The notes below the pieces were generated by a model. It did not search any database. It had not been told where the DNA came from and was given only the letters and a program-made list of their open reading frames with translations. Made by a program: the position numbers and the translations under genes. Positions 18,510-25,798 of a stretch of 64,000 nt of DNA are shown one piece after another. The stretch lies in assembly GCF_008312935.1 (NCBI RefSeq), contig NZ_VSZO01000001.1:62001-126000 (forward strand). The letters are read 5' to 3'. Within the stretch, counting starts at the first letter, position 1; each line of letters begins with the position of its first letter. The stretch comes from Roseiconus lacunae. GTDB taxonomy: Bacteria; Planctomycetota; Planctomycetia; Pirellulales; Pirellulaceae.

Positions 18510-18755
18510 GTGTGTCGCAACCCGCTGTACGCCAGCCAACCCTTCGTTCCGATCACCATCCCCGAAGGCAGCAGCTTTGGGGACCTGACTCAGTTGAAGA
18601 GCAAAACGAATATCGGGGATCAGATCAACAAGAAGATCGTCGCGCCACCGGTGGCCGCAAATGATCAGCTCGACCGGCCCGATTTCCCGGACTTCAACGA
18701 GTCCAGCAAGCAGGGCGATGGGAAAGAAAAGACCGAACGGACTCATCTAAAACCC
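18510..18755 (+). pseudogene. hsdM fragment (type I DNA methyltransferase)
   Basis: The frame read from 18486 gives VPITIPEGSSFGDLTQLKS, then NIGDQINKKIVAPPVAAND and PDFPDFNESSKQGDGKEKTER, resembling the N-terminal half of N6-adenine methyltransferase HsdM (INxxxxxxxEAN followed by a DFN...LGxGKE segment). The methyltransferase motifs (NPPF, AdoMet loop) are absent, so this is a remnant. It is followed within about 15-30 bases by the transposase gene. Boundaries are approximate. Confidence 0.5.
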
Positions 18756-18768
18756 TTTTCCCCTTTTA

Positions 18769-19299
18769 ATGGTCATGACCGATTCCATGAGCGGCAAGGC
18801 GCTAGCCGCCGGTACCCCCAAACCAACCGACCCTATCACAGTGTTCATTACCTGGACCACCTACGGAACCTGGCTTCCTGGCGATTCACGTGGATGGAGG
18901 AAGCAAAAAGCCGGGGATCAACCGCCGCAACCGTTGCTGGCGGATTGGTGCCGGGACAGGTTAAAGGAAAAGCCTGTCATTCTGAATCAAGCCCAACGCA
19001 GAGAAGTTGAGCAGGTTATTCGTCGCCATGCGAACATTCGCGGCTGGGAATTACACGCGGTCTCCGTTCGGTCGAATCACGTACATGTAGTTGCCACTTC
19101 GTGTGCCGCGCCTAAAACGGTGCGAGATCAATTAAAAGCCAACGCGACTACAGCATTGCGGCGAATGCCTGACGCAATTTCGCAGCAAAAGGTCTGGACG
19201 AAAGGAGGCGACATGGAATTCATCGATACCGATGAAGATCTTGAGCAGGTCGTGGTCTATGTCACGGAAGCTCAAGATCGAATGGAGCGAGGAAAGTAA
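18769..19299 (+). CDS. REP-associated tyrosine transposase (RAYT), Y1/IS200-like
   Basis: A 176-aa single-strand transposase of the HUH Y1 type. The typical start FITWTTYGTWLPGDSRGW is at about residues 26-43, the HUH metal motif is His104-V-His106 (SNHVHVV), and Tyr164 (VVYVTEAQD) is the likely nucleophile. Such proteins act on REP palindromes, and four REP-like sequences lie here: one inside the first codons (encoding SGKALAAG, residues 8-15) and three 40-200 bases after the stop. Start is ATG 18769; ATG at 18778 and 18787 are alternatives, and if translation began later the first REP would be upstream rather than coding. It appears inserted into the old hsdM. Confidence 0.82.
   Translation: MVMTDSMSGKALAAGTPKPTDPITVFITWTTYGTWLPGDSRGWRKQKAGDQPPQPLLADWCRDRLKEKPVILNQAQRREVEQVIRRHANIRGWELHAVSVRSNHVHVVATSCAAPKTVRDQLKANATTALRRMPDAISQQKVWTKGGDMEFIDTDEDLEQVVVYVTEAQDRMERGK
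18788..18813 (+). repeat. REP-like palindrome, copy 1 (within the RAYT N-terminus)
   Basis: TGAGCGGCAAGGCGCTAGCC followed by GCCGGT. The core GGCGCTAGCC and the outer GCGGC/GCCGC arms give an imperfect palindrome. It is in frame with the transposase gene. Confidence 0.75.
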
Positions 19300-19342
19300 T
19301 GAGATTGATTCGAAAGCGCAATCAGGCATGGGCAACAATCTC

Positions 19343-19368
19343 ACCGGCGGCTAGCGCCTCGCCGCTCA
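19343..19368 (-). repeat. REP-like palindrome, copy 2
   Basis: Reverse complement of copy 1 with one mismatch (ACCGGCGGCTAGCGCCTCGC then CGCTCA). It begins 43 bases after the transposase stop codon. Confidence 0.75.
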
Positions 19369-19423
19369 GGTCTGCATGCTCACCGGCGGTGAGCGATGTC
19401 GTGCGTGGAACGTTCAGGTTTGG

Positions 19424-19448
19424 ACCGGCGGCTAGTGCCTCGCCGCTC
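19424..19448 (-). repeat. REP-like palindrome, copy 3
   Basis: ACCGGCGGCTAGTGCCTCGC then CGCTC, same orientation as copy 2 with one more substitution. Together with copy 4, which is inverted and 25 bases away, it forms a REP pair (BIME-like). A truncated CACCGGCGGTGAGCG lies at 19381-19395. Confidence 0.75.
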
Positions 19449-19473
19449 TTGGTTCTTTTGATATTCGTTGTTG

Positions 19474-19499
19474 TGAGCGGCAAGGCGCTAGCCGCCGGT
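19474..19499 (+). repeat. REP-like palindrome, copy 4
   Basis: TGAGCGGCAAGGCGCTAGCC then GCCGGT, identical to copy 1 over 26 bases. Confidence 0.78.
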
Positions 19500-19579
19500 A
19501 AAACAAACACATGTCGTCTCGATGCAAATCTGAAAGGCGTCACGGACCGGATCGCTCAAATCATCGGGGAGTTGTCTCA

Positions 19580-19939
19580 GTGACAGAGCATTTTGAACCA
19601 ATGCGATCTGACGCAAGCAACATGACCTACGAGCAATTCATGCAAACGGTCAGCGGCCTAGCGGGACAGATCAGCGAACTACATCTACAACTCGCGGAAT
19701 CACAGCGTTCGATCGTAGAACGATTGATTCGAGCGCAAAGCCAAGATATCGCGGCAATTGAACGTTCACTCGACCATCTGCTCGACGCCGCGGCCCATCC
19801 AGTCGGGCTCGAACTGTTCCGGCGGCTCTGCAAGTACTACTGGACAATCAATCCGGAAGCGACGGCAACCTACGTTCTCGCCTACCGCAACATGTGGCTC
19901 GACGAAGAAGCGGAACCATCGACGGAGGGTCCACGTTGA
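19580..19939 (+). CDS. Small helical protein between hsdM and hsdS remnants
   Basis: A 119-aa protein read from GTG 19580 (VTEHFEPMRSDASNMTYEQF); ATG 19601 is an alternative start. It is mostly helical with a coiled-coil-like middle (ISELHLQLAESQRSIVERLIRAQSQDIAAIERSLDHLLDAA). Its stop at 19937-19939 overlaps the TTG that begins the hsdS remnant, the tight packing of a once-functional type I R-M operon. Probably an accessory gene of that operon that has kept its frame. Function unknown. Confidence 0.5.
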   Translation: MTEHFEPMRSDASNMTYEQFMQTVSGLAGQISELHLQLAESQRSIVERLIRAQSQDIAAIERSLDHLLDAAAHPVGLELFRRLCKYYWTINPEATATYVLAYRNMWLDEEAEPSTEGPR

Positions 19940-20040
19940 GTTTTCTAGAATACGACTCGTATCAGAACTCTGGTGTTAAATGGTTTGGCAGAGTGCCATC
20001 ACACTGGAGAATCATGCCGTTGATCCAACTTTCACTTTGA
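19936..20040 (+). pseudogene. hsdS fragment (type I specificity subunit N-terminus)
   Basis: A 34-codon remnant from TTG 19936: LEYDSYQNSGVKWFGRVPSHW matches the conserved HsdS beginning (a tyrosine-rich stretch, then SGVxWxGxVPxHW). The frame stops at 20038-20040, and from about 20036 the sequence is already that of another gene in a different frame. The target recognition domains are gone, so the system cannot direct modification. Confidence 0.7.
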
Positions 20041-20555
20041 AGAGCTGACAAAGTACTGTGTCGCGTTGGTCAATGAAGGCGGCGGGAAAATCATTCTCGG
20101 CGTGACCGATGAACGCCCTCGGCAGATCGTCGGCTCGAAGGCGTTTCAACAGCCCGAACGCACTCGGAAGGGACTATGCGAACGAATTCCCTTGGGAATT
20201 GACTTTGAAGAAATCGACCACCCCGACTGTGCCCCGAACAGCCGGGTACTCGTCTTTTCGGTTCCATCACGCCCCGTGGGCGTGGCCATTCAACACGATG
20301 GGCATCGTTGGGTTCGTAAAGAAGACAGCCTTGTCGAGATGTGCGATGATCGCTTGCGACGTATCTACTCCGAGAGCGGGCACGATTTCTCGGCGGATGT
20401 TTGTGCGAGTGTAACGCCAGGCGATCTCGATGGTTTAGCCATCGAGAATTTTCGCGAGCGTTGGATCGCCAAGGCCGAAAAAGCAGAAGACCAGGAACAG
20501 GCTCGCGTGTGCGGTCACTCGACGATGCTCAATTGCTGGAAGATGTGGGGGCCAG
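20036..20555 (+). pseudogene. AlbA_2 (Schlafen-like) ATP-binding domain gene, truncated and frameshifted
   Basis: From 20036 the frame reads FEELTKYCVALVNEGGGKII followed by LGVTDERPRQIVGSKAF, the core of an AlbA_2/divergent AAA-4 domain (NxxGGxIIxGVxD). It continues to AIENFRERWIAKAEKAE near 20500. The expected next block (SLDDAQLLEDVG) then appears in another frame at about 20517-20553, so there is a frameshift near 20505. The N-terminus is missing, replaced by the hsdS remnant. These are two deletion scars in sequence; not functional. Confidence 0.6.
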
Positions 20556-21162
20556 CTACATCCGTGTGTATACATTTCTCTCTCAGATTTTTGACTACGG
20601 AAACAGCGAACTCGAAAAACGGGCGATCTTTTACAAGCACCTCACACGTTTGCTGAAGTTTGGACGTGAGCGACAAGACGTCGATCTCTCGGAGGTTCGG
20701 TTGACGCACCACAATCTCAAGAACCGTGGCAAGCAAAAGATGAATCTCCGCGAAGGCAAGACGCCACAGCTGGACCCGCTGTCCGCCGCCGGCTCGGGAC
20801 AAGTCCGCGAGAAGCAAACTGCCTACCTGTCCGAGATCATCGAGAAGGTGAACGACCTTTTCGAAGACGAACTGACCGAAAACGACAAACTGGTCTACGT
20901 CAACGATGTCCTGAAGGGCAAGCTGCTAGAATCCGAAACGCTCCAGCAACAAGCCAGAAACAACACCAAAGAACAATTCGCCAATTCACCCGATTTGAAA
21001 ACCGAAATCCTCACCGCCGTGATGCAAGCGTTAGACGCCCACACCGAGATGAGCGCCCAAGCCCTCAATTCGCAATCAGTCCAGGAAGGCCTCCGAGACA
21101 TCTTGATCGGGCCGTCGAAACTCTATGAAACATTAAGGGAGAATGAACCACGATCGCCATGA
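20550..21162 (+). pseudogene. hsdR C-terminal fragment (type I restriction subunit)
   Basis: About 200 residues are open in frame, beginning GASYIRVYTFLSQIFDYGNS and continuing with ELEKRAIFYKHLTRLL, NLREGKTPQLDPLSAAGSG, KLVYVNDVLKGKLLESETL and TKEQFANSPDLKTEIL. These are C-terminal HsdR blocks. The nuclease and helicase motor domains are missing and the join to the AlbA_2 remnant is abrupt. Its stop overlaps the start of the next gene (ATGA at 21159), so if transcribed the fragment may be translated and couple to it. Confidence 0.75.
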
Positions 21163-23090
21163 AACTAAAACAGAAAGACGTACACTTGTCCATCATTAAT
21201 TTACCGGAGACGACGCTTCCTGATTTCACGCTACTCACGGGTGTAAACGGGGTTGGTAAAACGCATTTGCTACGAGCAATCGAGGTAGGCAAGGTCGGCG
21301 TCGATATTGCAGCAGATTTCAAATCTGATATTCGCTATTTTGATTGGACAAACCTATTTCCCAACAACGCGAAAGAGTCTTCTGCGCACCAGATTGGGAA
21401 GCAAAAGTTGGAAGCATGGAGGGGATTCGAACGGCATCAGGCTTCATTTAGGACGCAGGTGGTAAATACGGCACGAAATCTTGGTTTTCCAAGTGATTTT
21501 CTGAACGATTTTGAAAGACTTGCATCGGTTCCACAGGACGATTGCACGGAGCTCTTTGGGCCGGAAACAGCAGCGGCGAAATATGAACAACTACAGAAAT
21601 CGTTGCGCAAAGCCTCATCAGGGATACGGGAAAAGCTCGTTGGCAGAAATCGCAATCCCCATTGGTGCAATCAGCTTTTTAACAAGAACCCAAATTCACT
21701 CATTTCGCTCAGTGAAAAAAAGTTTTACGAAGACTTGCCCTTGATTTGGGATCAAGTGTCCGCATTCCAACAGTCTTTTGCGAGTCTATTCGTCTCCTAT
21801 CGTGACAGAAAACGGGAAAACGACCTTCGAAGATTGTGTGCAAGTGATGGTGATACGGAGGCTAACCCGCTCTCTAACGAGGCATTTGTGGACAGGTATG
21901 GAATTCCGCCGTGGGAGTTTGTGAACGACACGCTGAAGAATGCAAGACTCGAATTTACGATAGACAGCCCAGATCCCTATCGCGACTTGCCGTATGTCCC
22001 TCGCCTAACGAAAACAGACACAGGTGCGGAGGTTTCGTTCGCGGACTTGTCATCGGGCGAGAAAGTGCTGATGTCCTTTGCGTTGTGTCTTTACTACACC
22101 AAAGACAAACGGCAACTAGCAACCTACCCGAAAGTTCTGCTACTCGACGAAGTCGATGCCCCATTACATCCTTCGATGTCAAAAACATTGCTCGATGCGA
22201 CCACGAAAACGTTGGTGGGCAATCATGGCATAAAGGTTTTAATGACAACACACTCGCCTTCTACAGTTGCATTGGCGCCTGAGGAAGCAGTTCACGTGAT
22301 GAAGGCCAATCCGCAGCAAATCGAAAAAGTATCGAAGGAAGAGGCGCTCTCGGTGCTCACGGATGGCGTGCCCACAATCTCAATTTCATTTGACGGCAGA
22401 AGGCAAGTATTCGTTGAAAGTCAACACGATGCGAAAGCTTACAGTGCCTTGTATGAGGTTCTTAAACCGCAGTTAAGGTCGTCACGAAGTCTGTCCTTCA
22501 TCGCGATTGGGCATGAGACCGGAGGTGGGTGTGACAAAGTTAAGGATATTGTAAAGCGACTTGCTGGATCGGGAAATAAGAGTGTCTTTGGTCTTCTCGA
22601 CTGGGATCTTGGCAACACTCCAGGTGATCGAGTATTTGTGCTTTCGCATGGAAAGCACTATGCGATCGAGAATCTCCTGTTCGACCCGTTGATTGTTGCC
22701 GCTCTTATCGCACGCGATGTTCGCAGCAGGTTGACCACCATTGGCTTAGGTAATGACGAAGGCCATTTGTCAATTCCAGAAATGGATCATGCGAGACAGC
22801 AATCTATCGTGTGCAAGGTGGAGAACGCTTTGGGTTTTGAGACACCGGGTCCGAGGGAAACGAACTCATACGATTCTATATCACTAGAGGTACTTGAGTC
22901 ATACAACCGGATGCAGGGTCACACTCTTGAAAGCAAAATTGTCGATCATTTTCCTGAGCTCCGTAAGTTTTCAAGTCACGAAGGGGATCTCAAGGTGCAC
23001 GTGATTAACCATGTCTTTCGTGATATCCCGTCCTTAATTCCCAAGGAATTTGCCGACGTTTTCAACCGATTGTTGAACACGAATGTGTAG
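21159..23090 (+). CDS. Single-chain AAA ATPase-DUF4435 (Toprim-like) protein, PARIS/OLD-like defence candidate
   Basis: A 643-aa intact protein. The first 400 or so residues are an ABC-type AAA ATPase: Walker A GVNGVGKT at 28-35, signature-like DLSSGEK, Walker B KVLLLDEVDAP at about 326-336, and the histidine switch MTTHSPSTVAL. The remainder looks like DUF4435, a Toprim-type nuclease domain: FVESQHDAKAY at about 419-429, FGLLDWDLGN (D-x-D) at about 478-487, and HYAIENLLF at about 500-508. In PARIS phage defence, AriA is such an ATPase and AriB a DUF4435 effector, sometimes fused. The A+T-richer codon use than the neighbours suggests separate transfer. OLD-family nuclease is the alternative. 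Confidence 0.7.
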   Translation: MKLKQKDVHLSIINLPETTLPDFTLLTGVNGVGKTHLLRAIEVGKVGVDIAADFKSDIRYFDWTNLFPNNAKESSAHQIGKQKLEAWRGFERHQASFRTQVVNTARNLGFPSDFLNDFERLASVPQDDCTELFGPETAAAKYEQLQKSLRKASSGIREKLVGRNRNPHWCNQLFNKNPNSLISLSEKKFYEDLPLIWDQVSAFQQSFASLFVSYRDRKRENDLRRLCASDGDTEANPLSNEAFVDRYGIPPWEFVNDTLKNARLEFTIDSPDPYRDLPYVPRLTKTDTGAEVSFADLSSGEKVLMSFALCLYYTKDKRQLATYPKVLLLDEVDAPLHPSMSKTLLDATTKTLVGNHGIKVLMTTHSPSTVALAPEEAVHVMKANPQQIEKVSKEEALSVLTDGVPTISISFDGRRQVFVESQHDAKAYSALYEVLKPQLRSSRSLSFIAIGHETGGGCDKVKDIVKRLAGSGNKSVFGLLDWDLGNTPGDRVFVLSHGKHYAIENLLFDPLIVAALIARDVRSRLTTIGLGNDEGHLSIPEMDHARQQSIVCKVENALGFETPGPRETNSYDSISLEVLESYNRMQGHTLESKIVDHFPELRKFSSHEGDLKVHVINHVFRDIPSLIPKEFADVFNRLLNTNV

Positions 23091-23582
23091 CTTCCGGCTG
23101 ACGACCAAGTGTCTATCGTGCAGCAGTGTTCTGTTTTCTTCCTGCTGTGCGTTGTTCCAATGGCCAGTGACGCGGACTGCGTTGGATACGTAGCTTCATG
23201 CTCGTCGCATAAGAGCTTTTTGCTTCGATTTAAGAGGTCCGTCGACGGCCTTTTTGTTGTCGGGCTTTGAGCTTGCTCTTTTTTGCTTCGTGATCACGTG
23301 GAATTTCCTGTGATCGAGCGTAGCGTCATCGCATCGTAATTGAGGTACGCGCTTCGGCATTTCTTTTAAACCACGCGACGAATCTTGAACGATTCGACCT
23401 CCGCGGGGCGACTTCATTGACTGGAATCGCCGGTTTTTCTTGTTCGCTTTGTTGGCTCTTTAGCGACGTTTGCCTCGCTCTTTTTTGCCTGAAATCAATT
23501 CGGTGTGCTTGGGCCGAGTTTGGAATCTCTGTCGGCTTGGGTGGTTGTCCGATTTTTCTTTTTTCATGGTGCGAGGCGAACG
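23091..23582. other. 492-base gap, pyrimidine-rich, before the excisionase-like gene
   Basis: No convincing gene. The strand is rich in T and C and contains recurring words: GAGCTTTTTGCTTCG at about 23211, GCTCTTTTTTGCTTCGTG at about 23275 and CGCTCTTTTTTGCCTG at about 23475. These may be recombinase or Xis binding repeats, or simple low-complexity drift. Confidence 0.4.
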
Positions 23583-24260
23583 ATGCCGCAGATTGATACG
23601 GGCTTGATCCGGGTGGATGAGGCGTACAGCAAGCAGATGGTACTGCAAAGACTTGGAATCTCACAGAAGTTCTGGGTCAACTGCTCAGGTGGTGGGCTGC
23701 CCTACACGAATGTCGCTCACTCACGGTGGGTGACGGGGCGTGCCCTGATCGAACACCTCGCGAGCGAACGCAGAGAGGAAACGCGAATGCAACCAACACC
23801 AAAACTGAAACCAAACAGGAGATTGCCATGCCGAGAAGGCCCGAAATTGGCAACATTCAACTCTATCCGGACCGGCCGCTCAAAAAGACCGACCGCAACG
23901 GCTTTGCCCTCAAATTCTATTGCCCGATCCGTGAGACACGCGTCCGCAAGAACTGCGGCACTCGTGATCGACGCGAAGCACGGCGGATCTTGCGGGAATG
24001 CCAACAGCGATTGCTCGACGGAAACTACGTCGGTTCGGGCGGTGCCATCACCGCCGAGCACGAAGTCGACATCATGCCGGCTCCAGTGCAAGCTTTTTTT
24101 CCCAGTCCCATCGAACCAAATCCGATCGCGGTCCGACCTGGGAGGAGTGCTATCAGAAGTACCGCTCGTACAAGTTACTGCGGATACGAAAAAAATCGTT
24201 CGAGCACTCGGCCTCGCGGCTCAGTGTCGCCGAACGAATCTTTCTGGGAGACATGGCTGA
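23583..24260 (+). CDS. Excisionase-like small DNA-binding protein (true end uncertain)
   Basis: From ATG 23583, with GAGG eight bases before, the product begins MPQIDTGLIRVDEAYSKQMV followed by LQRLGISQKFWVN and HSRWVTGRALIEHLA. The pattern (a short helix-turn-helix of MerR/Xis type, GISxKFW, and a wing with YTNVAHSRWVTG) is typical of recombination directionality factors placed just before planctomycete integrases. The real domain is only about 65 residues. The frame then stays open past the integrase start at 23828 to a stop at 24258-24260, and residues beyond about 70 are the out-of-frame integrase sequence, so either the native stop was lost by an indel or the genes overlap. Confidence 0.55.
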   Translation: MPQIDTGLIRVDEAYSKQMVLQRLGISQKFWVNCSGGGLPYTNVAHSRWVTGRALIEHLASERREETRMQPTPKLKPNRRLPCREGPKLATFNSIRTGRSKRPTATALPSNSIARSVRHASARTAALVIDAKHGGSCGNANSDCSTETTSVRAVPSPPSTKSTSCRLQCKLFFPVPSNQIRSRSDLGGVLSEVPLVQVTADTKKIVRALGLAAQCRRTNLSGRHG

Positions 24261-25488
24261 CCATGGGATCGAAGGCGAAGTGATGGTCCAAGACGTCATG
24301 ACACTCGACATGCTGGAGTACCTTCAAGAGCGATTGCTCGAAAGTGACGAGTCTCGGTATGACCATCGGTCGCCGAACACCGTCAACAGCTCGATGGGTG
24401 CCGTGATGGCGTTTGTGCGGTTTTGCGCCAAGCGTGATTGGATCGTCAAAGTGCCTGACCTCGATTCGCTGAGCGTCGATGATGTGATGAAGGGTCGCCC
24501 GATTACGGGCGAAGAGTTTGATCGCATGATCGAGGCAACATCGCGTGTGGTCGGCAAGAACGAAGCCCCGTCCTGGCACTTTGCCTTGCGAGTGCTGTGG
24601 TACAGCGGGTTTCGGGTGGGTGATTTGATGGATTTTTATTGGGAAGACGAACGTCACATCCGGCCTGTCTGGCCGAGTCGTAGCGACGTCCACCCAACGA
24701 TCACTGTCCCCTCCTCCCAGAAAAACGGCAAGCTTCAGGAGATCCCGATGCTGCCCGAATTGGAAGCCTTTTTGTTGGAAGTGCCCAAGGCCAAACGCAC
24801 CGGTTGGATCGTCAATCCTTTGGCGGTCACGTCAACGGTGAAGCCTGGCTGCAAGTGGTTCCAACCTGCACCCGATGATTTGATCGCCCTGGCAAAGCAG
24901 TACAGCAATCTGTCGATTGCGGCGGCTTGCGGGGTGTCCGATGCGGCGGTGCGGAAGTGGCTGAAGAAGCAAGGTTTTCGGCGAAGCCGAGAGTTCAAGG
25001 TCGACACGGGAACGATCCCGGAGGCGGTCGTCCAGGATGTTGAGAGCCGTGCAAAGCGCCGAACCGGTGCGGTGCAGGTTCCAATTACCGAGCGACTGAC
25101 CAAGGAACGTGTCGGCAGGACCATTGCGGCGATCGGAGAAGAAGCCGGGATCGTAGTTCGTCAAGAAGATGAGCGAACGGGCACCAGAACCAAGTTCGCG
25201 AGTGCTCACGACATCAGGCGAGGCTGCGCGCAGCGTCTGATCAATGCCGGCGTCTCTGCGGAGACGTTGATGGTCGTCATGCGTCACGCAGATTTCGCGA
25301 CGACGGAGAAGTACTACGGCTCAGCGTTACCGAAGCCAGTGCGTTCGGCTCAAGCCGCTGCATCGGAAGTCCGTCAGAAACTCTCCACCGATGCAACTTC
25401 GGATGCATTAGTGGGGGGACAAGAAAAAACTCCACAGCTATCGGCTGCGGAGTTATCGACGCTAAAGCGTTTACTGAACGGCATTTAG
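23828..25488 (+). CDS. Tyrosine recombinase/integrase, read through a -1 frameshift at a T7 run
   Basis: Two frames together encode one integrase of about 553 aa. Frame 1 runs from ATG 23828 (AGGAG at 23817-23821) to the T run at 24094-24100 and gives an Arm/N-terminal domain (91 codons). Frame 2 continues from base 24100 to the stop at 25488 with core-binding (TWEECYQKYRSYKLL) and catalytic domains. Catalytic residues are all visible: Arg in YSGFRVGDL, Lys in SSQKNGKLQEIP, His-x-x-Arg in AHDIRRG, His in MRHADFAT and Tyr in EKYYGS. A helix-turn-helix-like block (SIAAACGVSDAAVRKWLKK) is inserted between Lys and HxxR. The integrase ends 7 bases from tRNA-Arg, its likely target. A sequencing or inactivating indel is the alternative. 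Confidence 0.75.
24094..24100 (+). promoter_or_regulatory. T7 slippery run, possible -1 frameshift site in the integrase
   Basis: Codons in the incoming frame are GCT TTT TTT, so the seven T have the exact phase of an X-XXY-YYZ heptamer. A -1 slip gives TTT TTT TCC CAG and enters the frame that encodes the rest of the integrase. Confidence 0.45.
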
Positions 25489-25494
25489 CAAAAA

Positions 25495-25568
25495 TACACC
25501 CGGAGGGATTCGAACCCCCAACCCTCGGTTCCGAAGACCGATGCTCTATCCAGTTGAGCTACGGGTGC
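25495..25568 (-). tRNA. tRNA-Arg (anticodon TCG)
   Basis: On the minus strand a complete 74-base cloverleaf can be folded: acceptor GCACCCG pairing with CGGGTGT (a G-U at position 1), D-arm GCTC/GAGC, anticodon stem TCGGT/ACCGA around loop CTTCGGA, T-arm with TTCGAAT, discriminator A. The anticodon TCG reads CGA arginine codons. CCA is not encoded. The 3' end faces the integrase stop, 7 bases away, making it the likely attachment site. Confidence 0.93.
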
Positions 25569-25798
25569 GGTGCAGGGCGTTGTTTTAACGGCACGATGCT
25601 TGCCTGTCTAGCTCCGTCTGATCTTTTCGTGAATGCACTTTGCGTGTCCACTGCCTCTCCTTCCCCCGCCCCACCGGCAGGTACTGCCGCCGCCGATGAC
25701 CGACTGCATACCAGTGGTATAATCCTGCCATTAATTCCAAGCCAGGCAAAACAGGCGGATTGGGCACCTTCGCCTAGCCGCCTTCGGAGACGGATAAA
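25569..25798. other. Gap upstream of tRNA-Arg and of the coiled-coil gene
   Basis: A 230-base region that should hold the leftward tRNA promoter and the rightward promoter of the coiled-coil gene. No element can be defined by eye. Confidence 0.35.

Larger units (their letters stand above)
18437..25568. mobile_element. Genomic island at tRNA-Arg with decayed type I R-M, a RAYT, a defence ATPase and an integrase
   Basis: The segment from about 18.44 kb to the tRNA-Arg gene contains only accessory functions: fragments of hsdM, hsdS and hsdR, a REP-associated transposase with its repeats, an AAA-DUF4435 protein, an excisionase-like gene and a tyrosine integrase whose stop is only 7 bases from the 3' end of tRNA-Arg. 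An integrase pointing at a tRNA 3' end is the usual arrangement for tRNA-integrating elements. I could not find a second copy of the tRNA 3' end on the left, so the left boundary is set by gene content only and is uncertain. Confidence 0.6.

Noticed and set aside
21414-21436. GGAGGGGATTCGAAC resembles the 3' end of tRNA-Arg (GGAGGGATTCGAAC) and could be the missing attachment repeat
   Set aside because: It lies in the middle of the intact AAA-DUF4435 gene, has an extra G, and the match ends after about 14 bases; GATTCGAAC is also a common coding word (GGATTCGAACGG).
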